Positions 31,598 through 40,662 of a stretch of 55,402 bases of DNA are shown one piece after another. The position numbers and the translations under genes are program-made. Under the pieces are notes generated by a model that made no database searches, had not been told where the DNA came from, and worked only from the letters and a program-made list of their open reading frames with translations. Each line of letters starts with the position of its first letter. The stretch's first letter is position 1. This DNA comes from Fragilariopsis cylindrus CCMP1102 (taxonomy: Eukaryota > Bacillariophyta > Bacillariophyceae > Bacillariales > Bacillariaceae), in the NCBI GenBank assembly GCA_900095095.1, contig FMBT01000552.1:1-55402 (forward strand), in the 5' to 3' direction.

Positions 31598-32321
31598 GGC
31601 AGCGATCTTCTGTATTCAGATAGTAAATAATGTACTGTCCACTTGCAATGGATCACATTGTTTATTCATTATTGGTCGTACCAAAAAATTCGTAGACATC
31701 ACACACGCAAAATAAACAGTAGTCCTAAATGTTTTTGATTGGTGTTTATGTTTATATCGCAGTACCGTACGTCATCGAATAAGGGAGTCACGAATCATAC
31801 GGAATTCAATTCGTGAATTAATTTTTCCTTTCGAACAACGTACGAATATATATCGATCGATCGATTACAAGACAATAAATAATGATACAGTAGAATTAAA
31901 AATATCAAGATAATGTGAGAAGCAAGAAGAAGAAGAAGAAGCACACCTGGCGGCACAGAGATGGTAATTTCTTTCTATTCATGTATAGTATAGGTGTGTT
32001 GGCCTAGCTTCGAACAGAAAAAGAAACAGAAACAGAAACGGAAACGGATCATTCATCATGACACAGAATAGAAACGGAGCATTCATCATTATGTACAGTA
32101 CGGTTCGGTACAAGTAGAGAAACAGAAAGAAATAGGAAACGGATAATCAAATGAGCGATCGACAAACACAGAAGAAGAGCTATAGAGCTAAGGAGAGATA
32201 CTGGGTGCCACAATCAAAAACCCTTGTCTGTCATCATCGAGTTTGTTTCACAATATATCAAATCACAACTTAGAATTTATACCTTGCTACAAAACTAACT
32301 ACATCAAAAAATCAATACAAA
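31598..32321. other. divergent spacer with short repeats
   Basis: About 720 bp between the plastid coiled-coil gene (-) and the tail-anchored protein gene (+). It contains ATCGATCGATCG at about 31,855, an (AGA)n run near 31,925 and repeats of AGAAACGGA..CATTCATCAT at 32,025-32,095. No gene is supported; both promoters must lie here. Confidence 0.5.
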
Positions 32322-32820
32322 ATGGCAATACCAAACATCTTCAAGAGGCGACAGCGCCGAATTTTGAATACATCCGCCAACGACTTCTTGACAGAACGAG
32401 GTAACAAAGACAACAGCAAAGTTCCTCCATCTATTCAATTATCACAAAGTGAAGATGAAAGTTCAGCTAAATTAAACAGCGGACGAAGACAAGCCACCCA
32501 CAAGTTCAACTAAATCAAACAGTGACGACGACAAGCAACTCACTCCGCTGAAGAAAAAAGGGCCTATGGATAGGTTTGCGCGTGATTGTCGTCAAGGGTT
32601 TAAAGAACTAGGTGGCAAAGTCGGCAAGAACCTCAAAGAAGGGATGCTGGTTGCCGGTGACAAAGTCGGCAAGAACATCAAAGAAGGGGTGAAGGAAGCT
32701 GGTGAAAAGGCCGGCGATAGAGTCAAAGAAGGATTGATTACTGTCTCAGACAAATTTTTTGCACTTATCTTGATCATCAACTTTACGTGGTTGGGGTTTT
32801 TTATTTGGCTTAATCATTAA
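32322..32820 (+). CDS. small tail-anchored protein with amphipathic repeats
   Basis: The start at 32322 gives MAIPNIFKRRQRRILNTSAN, a basic N-terminus, then a polar acidic linker. A one-base break near 32,478 leads to ADEDKPPTSSTKSNSDDDKQ and MDRFARDCRQGFKELGGKVG. Three tandem repeats of the pattern K-V/A-G-x-x-x-K-E-G follow (KVGKNLKEGMLVAGD, KVGKNIKEGVKEAGE, KAGDRVKEGLITVSD). The protein ends with a single hydrophobic segment, FFALILIINFTWLGFFIWLN. It looks like an amphipathic-helix protein anchored by its C-terminus in a membrane. Total about 165 residues. The repeats resemble LEA or apolipoprotein-like helices, but no named family was recognised. Confidence 0.65.
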
Positions 32821-33242
32821 AAAAAACGAATTTATCTCACAAAATAAATCGATTATAATTCAAAATTAAATCAAAATGAAATAATGAAAGTAATAGTAAT
32901 AATAATAGTAGTAGTAGCAACACCGCATCACGCCATCATGTAATAGTGTTTTTCTTTGTGGTATACGTAGTTTTATGCACTCCATTAAATCAAAAATACT
33001 TTGAAGAAAGTGCCAATGACTAAAGATACGACGACGACTAAACATCAAAACATAAATGCTCGTTCAGCAGGCTATAATTCGTTCCCTTGCTAAAGTGACA
33101 TCTCCCTGTTCCAGAAATATTTGTCCACAGTTGGAATGAAAAAACTGAATCTCTTTATCGCGTATATATGTCAAGATGATTCTTTTTTTTCCCTATACTC
33201 AAAGAAAACGTTTACGATAATAACTTTAAAACAAATTGATGC
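32821..33242. other. convergent spacer
   Basis: About 420 bp between the 3' ends of the tail-anchored protein gene (+) and the BAR-like gene (-). AT-rich, with an (AAT/AGT)n stretch near 32,890-32,920. No gene or stable element is visible. Confidence 0.5.
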
Positions 33243-34226
33243 TTAAAGGTCTTTTTTCTTTGAATTTATTTTGTATGTACTTTTCATGGAGTCTATAGTA
33301 GTCGAAAGTTCTGAGTATATATCAGTCTCTCTACTGACTCGGTTGGATTCCCATTTGCAATAATTCTTCACTAAATGATACAGATCTTTCCACCCATTCG
33401 ACGTTACCTCTTCAATCAAGACGCATAGACGTCCAGCCTCTTTTTCATGTAATACAAAAGCTTCCTTGAGTTTAGTTTCATTCCGTTCCAGTCTTTCCAC
33501 TTGTGAAGGTGGGATGGTTTTACCCTTTTCTTCCAAATTATTTGCTCGTTGCCGTAGGGTATCGACTTTCTTTTCGTAGTAGGAACGATCACCCTGTAAT
33601 TTTCTTACCTTCTTCAATTCACTTTCCACTTGTTCTAGAACAGTCTTTTCCCATTCAATAGCATAGTCGACAACTCGATCATTATATTCGCGTTCATTGA
33701 CGATCCCTTGTGTGGCGGCTAGCTGTTCCAGAGCCTCCACACTTCTAATGGTATTTTTTGATTTAACTTGTGCCACTACCGTGCTTTTCGTGGTCGGATC
33801 TTCGCGGATTGTTTGAAGTATTTGTGTTGATTCTCCATTCAAAGGTTTTCCGACATCGTCAAAGAGTGGTGATTTCTCAGACAGTAGTCCTAAATGCATC
33901 ACAAATTTAGTTCTGGATGTATTCATTTTTCTTGTCGTGTCGGCGTAGTCTTTTGCTAATGATACTACTAATCGCAATTTCTTCTTTGTTATTTCCCAAT
34001 CAGCCGTTAAAGGAACGAGTTCCGGACTCCTGTTCTTCGTTTGAGAGACAGCCTCGACAGCTCGATTCAATCGTTCTGAAATTCGAGCTTGTGCAGTAAC
34101 AACTACTGCGGTCGTCCCTTCACCATTTTTCGCCGTATTTTCATTTTTCTTGAAGACGCTGCTCTTCTTATTTGCTGACGATGAAGTGGAATCTCTCGAA
34201 CAAGTTGATGATCGCAGAGACGGCAT
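33243..34226 (-). CDS. BAR-like coiled-coil protein
   Basis: BAR domains are banana-shaped dimers that sense or bend membranes. The intact 327-residue protein starts MPSLRSSTCSRDSTSSSANK. It is helical for most of its length: RISERLNRAVEAVSQTK, KKKLRLVVSLAKDYADTTRK, then EWEKTVLEQVESELKKVRKL and YYEKKVDTLRQRANNLEEK, and a final helix KDLYHLVKNYCKWESNR. Helix length and order, with a DR-YYEKKVDTLR segment like the BAR core helix, fit a BAR protein. No SH3 or PH domain follows. The alternative is a generic coiled-coil protein. Its 5' side faces the gypsy insertion 270 bp away. Confidence 0.6.
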   Translation of the reverse strand: MPSLRSSTCSRDSTSSSANKKSSVFKKNENTAKNGEGTTAVVVTAQARISERLNRAVEAVSQTKNRSPELVPLTADWEITKKKLRLVVSLAKDYADTTRKMNTSRTKFVMHLGLLSEKSPLFDDVGKPLNGESTQILQTIREDPTTKSTVVAQVKSKNTIRSVEALEQLAATQGIVNEREYNDRVVDYAIEWEKTVLEQVESELKKVRKLQGDRSYYEKKVDTLRQRANNLEEKGKTIPPSQVERLERNETKLKEAFVLHEKEAGRLCVLIEEVTSNGWKDLYHLVKNYCKWESNRVSRETDIYSELSTTIDSMKSTYKINSKKKDL

Positions 34227-34499
34227 TGTTTGTTATTCTGAGCTAGGGCCTGTTCTGAAGGATAAATTTTCGTTCTTCTTGGTGTTCAATCAATCATCGT
34301 CGTATCTGATCAATAACCTTCCACTTGCTTTTGCATATGGTACGATATATGACGACAACGTGGAGATAGTGTCAAATGTCAAATTCCATTCAAAATATTA
34401 TTATGTGTATCGTCAAATCGAATAGAAAGATCTGTCGGCGGGAACAGAAATTGCATGGGTCACACTCATTAAATTCTTGAAAATGACTGATGTCAAGGC

Positions 34500-34702
34500 T
34501 GTATCACGTATAGGTTACTATTTTAATGTCTGTGTAAATTGTGAGCTATATAATGAGTATGTAATAATATGTATTCTATTCATCCTAGTAGTAGTGATGA
34601 AGATGAGAAGCCTATAGGTGAAGGTTGTCACTGTATCACCTATTGCTTCACAGGACTAGATCATGACACAATCACGAGTACTCAAACCCGTGTCTTGTTA
34701 CA
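34500..34702 (+). repeat. gypsy LTR, left copy
   Basis: 203 bp, TGTATCACG...TTGTTACA, identical by eye to the right copy. Preceded by target duplication AAGGC (34495-34499). Internal sequence adjoining it is the inverted 3' end of pol, not a primer-binding site. Confidence 0.93.
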
Positions 34703-34731
34703 CTATCCTCCAAAGTGATTAGAGTATTGAT

Positions 34732-37503
34732 CTATCCTTTATACGGAACTATCTTCCTGATATTGAATGTTTCTAACACATTCGGAGCCCGTTGTATTCG
34801 AACAGTTCCATTAGTTCGAATCTCGAGAATGGGATATGGTCCATGCAATTTCTCCTGCATCTTGTCTGGATCATAGACAAGTACCATAATCAAATCATTG
34901 ATCTGATAATGATGATCATATCTTTTGCGATTATGTCTCATTAGATTGGTATCAATTAGTTGTTGTCGTTGGTTTCGAATAGCAATGAGATCCGACATGA
35001 TAGGAACATCAACAAACATGTCCCTTCGGAAAGTCAAAGCACCAGGAGATGTTCTCATCTGATGATTTACAGAACATCGCGTAGCATGCATAACAGTAGC
35101 TAATGCATTATCCATAATTTGTTCAGCTTGTTGTTGAGGTGTTAAATTTTTAGTACGCATTAGAATCCTTAGCACATTTGCTACAGTCTGGTGCATACGT
35201 TCACACATTGCATTCGACTGAGGATTCTTGACCGTTGTTGGCACTGCCTTGATAGCATTCTGGTCTAGAAGAGCACGAAATTCGTGTCCTATGAATTCAC
35301 CACCATTGTCGTGAATGCATCTATTAGGAGATGGATATCGTGAGAGCCATACATTGGCAAACTGATCTGCAATGTGTGCACTTGATTTGTTATTTATTCT
35401 CACTATTTCAACTAGATTTGAAACAGGATCAATACATGTTAATGCATTGAAGGTGAATTCTCTACCTTGGACCTCGATTTTCCACGGTCCAATTAAGTCT
35501 ACAGCTACTTCATCCCACGGCGCAACTTGTGCATTCCTGGCAGGCAAGTGGCCATACCCTACACCTTGTTGTTTATATTGATGGCAATTATCTGGACATC
35601 GATAATTCATACACAACGTGTATAGTCTTGGGGAACTGAATCGATCTCGAATTGTATCATATAATTTCTGAATGCCTACATGTCCTAGAGTTACATGATA
35701 CCAATGTATCACATTCGCAATCATTGTAACAGGCAAATATATCTTCCATAGTGTTGGCTGTGCTGGTTCATTGCACATTGTGATAATGTTCACACCATTG
35801 ATTACCTTCATAGGATATAATATAGGGTTGTTATTATGTTGTTGTAATAGTTCAGCATCCTGCTGTTGATGATTATGTATATCTTGCATATTAATCGGGT
35901 TGTGCATTTCTGTCATAGGAGGTAGATTTAGAAACAAATCCATTATCTCATTATCATCATCGATATTAAAATAACTATCACAGTTGTTGATTCGTTCGTC
36001 TCGAACATATACTTCATTCAAATTAAAGAAGCGTTCATCGTCAATCATTGTATCATCCTTCGGTACCTTGATTGTATGAAAATCAATTGGAGTTCCTACT
36101 CTTTTTCTTTTACGAGTGTTATTATTATCCTCCAAAGGGACTGACCTTTCAAATATAGGTAGTCGCGAAAAACAATCAGCAAGAACATTCTTCTTGCCTT
36201 CGATGTAGTGAAGTGACAAGTCGAATTCATCCATGAAGATCCTCCATCGCAGCACTCGCTGTACAGAAAGAGTATTAAAAGTTAGATTTTTATGGTCGGT
36301 GTAAACTTTGATTACACCACCCTGTAGAATTTTACGATATTCTTTTAAACAATAAACAATTGCAAGCAATTCTTTTTCAGTAGTAGTATAGTTACGTTGT
36401 GTTTCAGTCAGCTTCTTGCTGTAATATGCTATCGGTTCTCCGTCTTGGATTATTGCAGCTCCAAGTTGATAGTCTGAAGCATCAGTATATATATGAAAAG
36501 TTTTTGTATAGTCGGGATATTTGTTAATACAATTAGATGCCATGAGTGCTTTCATTGCATCAAAAGCTCGCTGTTTTCTGTCGTCCCAAGAGAAAGGTTT
36601 ATTACCAGTAAGCTCGCTTAAAGGTGCTAGAAGATGTGCACGCCGAGGCCAAAGTGACTTGTAATAGTTCACTGCTCCAATAAATGAACGAGCCTCTGTC
36701 TTGTTTTGTGGTCTTTGCATCTTTAGTACCGCTTCTACTTTCTTTTTCATTGGTTTAATTGCAGTTGGTGTCATCCAATAACCAAGGAAATCTGTTTCCT
36801 CTACTGCCCAATCGCATTTCAATGGATTGCATTTCATACCAGCATCAACAAGTCTGCTGAGTACTTTTCCAACTAATTCCATATGCTGTTCGAAAGTAGT
36901 ATCGGTCCATATACCACAATCATCTATGTAGGATACGCAGTCTAATCCTGCCATTATCTCTGTTATCATAGATTGAGCTACGTCCGGTGAGACTTTAACA
37001 CCCATTGCAAGTCGTTTGTAACGAAACAGCCCATACGGAGTGTTGATGGTGCAGAGTTCTTTGCTTTCTTCGTCGAGTTCAAAGCAAAAGAAGAACATTG
37101 ATAAATCAATTTTGGTAAAGTGTTTATATTTACCTCTGCTATTCATAATATCTTGAATACGAGGCATAGGAAAAGGCTTCCTCTTGATTAACTTGTTGAG
37201 TTCCCGGAAATCAGAAACCCATCGTACTCTATTGTCTTTCTTAGGTACGACAAACGTTGGAGCGGCCCAAGAGGACGGTCCACAAGGTTCTAACACTCCA
37301 TCGTTGACCAGATTTTGTAGTTCGTTCTTGAAAAGAGATTCTCTTTGAAAAGGTACATGATATGCCTTCTTAAATACCGGTTTAGCATTGTCAACTAAAT
37401 CGATATGGAATTTCCTGTGAGGGTAATGACCCAATTTGCCATCAAACAATACTTCGTATTTCTTGAGAGTATTTTCGAATATAATCTTCTGTCTATCAGA
37501 CAT
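34732..37503 (-). CDS. gypsy pol: RT, RNase H, integrase (inverted)
   Basis: Intact 923-codon frame. RT contains FTKIDLSMFFFCFELDEES, RLAMGVKVSPDVAQSMI and the catalytic SYIDDCG near 36,920. RNase H includes HIYTDASDYQLGAAIIQDG and VYTDHKNLTF. Integrase has a zinc-binding start (WYHVTLGHVGIQKLYD, C..C before QYKQQGVGYGH) and the catalytic triad in VAVDLIGPW, HDNGGEFIGHEF and NAMCERMHQTV. The frame is open upstream to about 37,640, covering NDIDDDDFLCDDAWDCFATE, a stretch also encoded on the plus strand at 39,838. The protease and gag that should precede it are on the other strand, so this pol cannot be made from the element's normal transcript. Confidence 0.93.
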   Translation of the reverse strand: MSDRQKIIFENTLKKYEVLFDGKLGHYPHRKFHIDLVDNAKPVFKKAYHVPFQRESLFKNELQNLVNDGVLEPCGPSSWAAPTFVVPKKDNRVRWVSDFRELNKLIKRKPFPMPRIQDIMNSRGKYKHFTKIDLSMFFFCFELDEESKELCTINTPYGLFRYKRLAMGVKVSPDVAQSMITEIMAGLDCVSYIDDCGIWTDTTFEQHMELVGKVLSRLVDAGMKCNPLKCDWAVEETDFLGYWMTPTAIKPMKKKVEAVLKMQRPQNKTEARSFIGAVNYYKSLWPRRAHLLAPLSELTGNKPFSWDDRKQRAFDAMKALMASNCINKYPDYTKTFHIYTDASDYQLGAAIIQDGEPIAYYSKKLTETQRNYTTTEKELLAIVYCLKEYRKILQGGVIKVYTDHKNLTFNTLSVQRVLRWRIFMDEFDLSLHYIEGKKNVLADCFSRLPIFERSVPLEDNNNTRKRKRVGTPIDFHTIKVPKDDTMIDDERFFNLNEVYVRDERINNCDSYFNIDDDNEIMDLFLNLPPMTEMHNPINMQDIHNHQQQDAELLQQHNNNPILYPMKVINGVNIITMCNEPAQPTLWKIYLPVTMIANVIHWYHVTLGHVGIQKLYDTIRDRFSSPRLYTLCMNYRCPDNCHQYKQQGVGYGHLPARNAQVAPWDEVAVDLIGPWKIEVQGREFTFNALTCIDPVSNLVEIVRINNKSSAHIADQFANVWLSRYPSPNRCIHDNGGEFIGHEFRALLDQNAIKAVPTTVKNPQSNAMCERMHQTVANVLRILMRTKNLTPQQQAEQIMDNALATVMHATRCSVNHQMRTSPGALTFRRDMFVDVPIMSDLIAIRNQRQQLIDTNLMRHNRKRYDHHYQINDLIMVLVYDPDKMQEKLHGPYPILEIRTNGTVRIQRAPNVLETFNIRKIVPYKG

Positions 37504-37623
37504 ATGATCTTGTTCGGCAGCAACGTCCTTTGCAGTTACTCGTTCGTATTTGCGTTCTAATATTTCTGTTGCGAAGCAATCCCATGCATCATCACAAAGA
37601 AAGTCGTCGTCATCAATATCATT
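37275..37623 (-). repeat. inverted copy of a 349-bp pol segment (left)
   Basis: Same sequence as 39836-40184 but on the opposite strand. The right end of this copy is next to ATCATTAAATGAT, an almost perfect palindrome, which lies at the switch from inverted pol to the gag leader. Confidence 0.88.
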
Positions 37624-37678
37624 AAATGATGCATTAAGCGAATTAGTTTATTAAGAATATTAATCAAATCAATCAACC

Positions 37679-38944
37679 ATGGCAGAAATTATTACTACAA
37701 CATATACGCCATGTCTTAACTACAAAAGAGACTTCGATCCTGATAAAGGAGACAAGCATACGATCTATATTGACTATACGAAGAGTACACCCTCTTCGAT
37801 AACAGGACAACCTGAGATCAGGAAGATATTAAGCAAGAAAGAAACTATACGAAAATATGAAGGAACAAGCGCAGAAGAATTGTTGTATACCTTTGACACA
37901 TTCACAAGATTATCAAAGGACCTGAAGTTATCAGCGACAACAATGTGGAATGAATTCCCGAAGATGTTACATCATGGACCCAGAAAAGAGTGGGAAAATA
38001 TGATGGATGAACAAAATCCAAAACTAGATAAAGGAAACAAAGATGATCTTAAGTTAGCTTTTAAAGGCTACTTGGAAATATATACACCTGATCCACAAGC
38101 GAAGGATACACTACTTGCGTCTTTTGATAAGAAATTTCGAAAACCAATTGAACAAGAAGTGCAAGCGCACTGGAATCGAATTGATCTGATAATGGATTAT
38201 GCGGATCAACTTCGTGGTGAACGCATTCAAAAATTGACAAAGAATGAGAGGAAGATGTTCTTTTACAATACCTTTCCGGCAAAATGGAGAAATCTATTTG
38301 CTACTACTAATGATTTATATAGTAGTACTGCACTAGAAATCAAGAATTTTATGTTGTTGAAGAAAAGAACAGCAGATGCGGAAGATCATAAAAACAAAAA
38401 CAAAAACAAAAATGATAATAGAAAAGACAATAAAAATGACAACGACTACAACCCCAACAAACGTTCACGAGGTGGACGAGGAGGTAGAGGCCGTGGTGGT
38501 CGAAATGGTGGTCGAAATGGTGGACGTGGTCGAGGCGAATTCAAATCGAGTATGGTCGATGGGAATACGCCATGTCCCATTCATCCGGGAACGAGACATA
38601 CATGGAATCAATGTAATAAGAATCCCGATAATCCTAACAACAATAACAACGGAGGTGGTAGAGGATTCCAACGCGGTGGACGCGGAGGAGGACGATTTGA
38701 CGGACGTGGTGCCGGTCGTGGCAACTACTACCATGATAACAATTATCAAAATTATAATCAACCGAGTGGACAATATCCTCAACAATATCAACAACCACAG
38801 GATGCATATGTGAACTATCCCAGTGATGTTTCACAATATGGAAATAGTACAGTAGGTAGTGGTGTACCACCGACTGTTCGAAGCAATAGAAATTATCCAA
38901 ACAATAACTATTATGCAAATTATCCTGGTGGACGTTTCAATTGA
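37679..38944 (+). CDS. gypsy gag
   Basis: 421 residues starting MAEIITTTYTPCLNYKRDFD. The helical capsid-like core includes EELLYTFDTFTRLSKDLKLS and KKFRKPIEQEVQAHWNRID. The C-terminal half is a nucleic-acid-binding RGG/Asn-rich region (SRGGRGGRGRGGRNGGRN). It contains a Cys/His group CPIHPGTRHTWNQC. It stops at TGA (38942-38944), and protease follows in the same frame. Frame intact. Confidence 0.9.
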   Translation: MAEIITTTYTPCLNYKRDFDPDKGDKHTIYIDYTKSTPSSITGQPEIRKILSKKETIRKYEGTSAEELLYTFDTFTRLSKDLKLSATTMWNEFPKMLHHGPRKEWENMMDEQNPKLDKGNKDDLKLAFKGYLEIYTPDPQAKDTLLASFDKKFRKPIEQEVQAHWNRIDLIMDYADQLRGERIQKLTKNERKMFFYNTFPAKWRNLFATTNDLYSSTALEIKNFMLLKKRTADAEDHKNKNKNKNDNRKDNKNDNDYNPNKRSRGGRGGRGRGGRNGGRNGGRGRGEFKSSMVDGNTPCPIHPGTRHTWNQCNKNPDNPNNNNNGGGRGFQRGGRGGGRFDGRGAGRGNYYHDNNYQNYNQPSGQYPQQYQQPQDAYVNYPSDVSQYGNSTVGSGVPPTVRSNRNYPNNNYYANYPGGRFN

Positions 38945-40183
38945 AGCGAATGTGTCGAAGATTGCGATCAGCGACACATGAATGGATCAAATAACAATAA
39001 CAACAACAACGAATCGGATATTAGTGAATCTAATCTGAACGAATCATATTTAAATGATATTATCGAATCTAATGATATCGAAATGGATCCAATAGATCCA
39101 AGGAACTCATTAAATGATGCCAGTGTGCAATTTAATAGAGTGGACGACAGCGCTGCTGTTGATTCTTATCCTATCAATCATGATGAAGTTCATGTTATTG
39201 ACCCTCATCCAATCGACTGTTATGTCGATCTCTTTTATGATGATATCAATGAAATTGATACTGAATTTTATCAAATAACACAAAAAGATATTGACAATAA
39301 TTTTATTATTCCAACACCAAAAAGGACCAAACGTTCTAGGTTAGCACCAATAGTTTTAATGAACATTAAAGCTATCAATGGTGTGCGATTGCCAAGACCT
39401 CTTGTGGGCTTGTGCGATTCTGGCAGTACAGGAACATTAGTGAAAGATTCTTCACTACCGTACGGCTGTATACCAACAATAACAGAACACAAACAAATAT
39501 CAACATCAACGCATGGAACTTATGAATGTGATCGTGTTGCTTACATGGAACATATTCAACTTCCAGAATTCGTGAACGGCAGATCAATACAAGGTGTAAC
39601 GGCTAACGTTTTTCATTCACCTACTTGCCCATATGATGTTATCTTGGGCGTTGATTTTCTTCAGGCAATTGGCATGAAGTTTGATTTCAACAACGACGTC
39701 ATTCAATGGTTAGATATCATTGTTGATATGAAGAATGTCCGAGAGTTTAAAAACTTTCTTAATATCGAAGAAATAGGACTACAACCTGAAGATGCTGTAT
39801 ATCTTAGCTATTTACGTCAATTGAATGAATCATATAATGATATTGATGACGACGACTTTCTTTGTGATGATGCATGGGATTGCTTCGCAACAGAAATATT
39901 AGAACGCAAATACGAACGAGTAACTGCAAAGGACGTTGCTGCCGAACAAGATCATATGTCTGATAGACAGAAGATTATATTCGAAAATACTCTCAAGAAA
40001 TACGAAGTATTGTTTGATGGCAAATTGGGTCATTACCCTCACAGGAAATTCCATATCGATTTAGTTGACAATGCTAAACCGGTATTTAAGAAGGCATATC
40101 ATGTACCTTTTCAAAGAGAATCTCTTTTCAAGAACGAACTACAAAATCTGGTCAACGATGGAGTGTTAGAACCTTGTGGACCG
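38945..40183 (+). CDS. gypsy protease plus truncated start of RT
   Basis: The frame is open from the gag TGA onward; the first ATG is at 38978. An acidic, Asn-rich lead is followed by an aspartic protease with catalytic LCDSGSTGTLVKDS and the flap/core segment YDVILGVDFLQAIGMKFDF. The RT lead (SDRQKIIFENTLKKYEVLFD, HVPFQRESLFKNELQNLVND) continues to VLEPCGP and then runs into non-pol sequence and the right LTR, so RT is cut off before its catalytic site. The frame then stops inside the LTR at 40309. The last shared part is identical at protein level with the inverted pol. Confidence 0.9.
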
Positions 40184-40184
40184 T
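39836..40184 (+). repeat. direct copy of the 349-bp pol segment (right)
   Basis: Partner of 37275-37623. It ends at GGACCGT, after which the sequence leaves pol and reaches the LTR seven bases later. Confidence 0.88.
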
Positions 40185-40191
40185 ATTACAG

Positions 40192-40394
40192 TGTATCACG
40201 TATAGGTTACTATTTTAATGTCTGTGTAAATTGTGAGCTATATAATGAGTATGTAATAATATGTATTCTATTCATCCTAGTAGTAGTGATGAAGATGAGA
40301 AGCCTATAGGTGAAGGTTGTCACTGTATCACCTATTGCTTCACAGGACTAGATCATGACACAATCACGAGTACTCAAACCCGTGTCTTGTTACA
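40192..40394 (+). repeat. gypsy LTR, right copy
   Basis: 203 bp in the same orientation as the left copy and identical by eye. It is followed by AAGGC at 40395-40399. It is preceded by ATTACAG directly after the truncated RT segment instead of a polypurine tract. Confidence 0.93.
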
Positions 40395-40399
40395 AAGGC

Positions 40400-40662
40400 A
40401 AGACTCGAAGACTGACTTGATTGAGTATACGGTAATAGGCATTTCGAATTTTTCGTTCAAACGTGGATCGACATTGAAGCATCCATCAAAAAAACATCTT
40501 TTTCTCCATCTACTTATTTCTTATTGCTGATCGATCTTTATAGCATTGATTGTTATTTGAATTCATTCCTTCAATACTGTACTCACAACTGTGTCTTATT
40601 TATTGATAGACAAACGCATCCAACTCATATCGCCCTTTCATTCCACATTGATCATCATTATT
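40400..40662. promoter_or_regulatory. parvulin upstream region beside the gypsy insertion
   Basis: Only about 265 bp separate the right gypsy LTR and its target duplication from the parvulin start codon. The LTR orientation matches the gene, so LTR-driven or altered transcription of the gene is conceivable (inference). Confidence 0.4.

Larger units (their letters stand above)
34500..40394 (+). mobile_element. Ty3/gypsy LTR retrotransposon with inverted pol
   Basis: 203-bp LTRs (34500-34702 and 40192-40394) in direct orientation start TGTATCACG and end TTGTTACA and are identical by eye. The 5-bp target duplication AAGGC is at 34495-34499 and 40395-40399. Inside, gag and protease lie on the plus strand (37679-40183) and break off in the N-terminal part of RT. 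The complete RT-RNase H-integrase lies on the minus strand to their left (37503-34732). A 349-bp part of pol occurs twice in inverted orientation (37275-37623 and 39836-40184). The polypurine-like stretch (CTTTGGAGGATAG on the minus strand, ending at 34703) abuts the wrong end of the left LTR. RT-before-integrase order defines the gypsy class. Identical LTRs and target duplication mean it integrated recently as this structure, or was rearranged soon after. Confidence 0.92.

Noticed and set aside
31438..31600. Short GTACGT..CACAG intron in the plastid coiled-coil gene
   Set aside because: Would be only about 32 bp and the donor and acceptor phases do not match; a simple frame break fits better.
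38376..38918. Open frames in other phases and on the other strand across the gypsy gag RGG region
   Set aside because: Shadows of a Gly/Arg/Asn-rich repeat-coding stretch; gag in its own frame explains the sequence.
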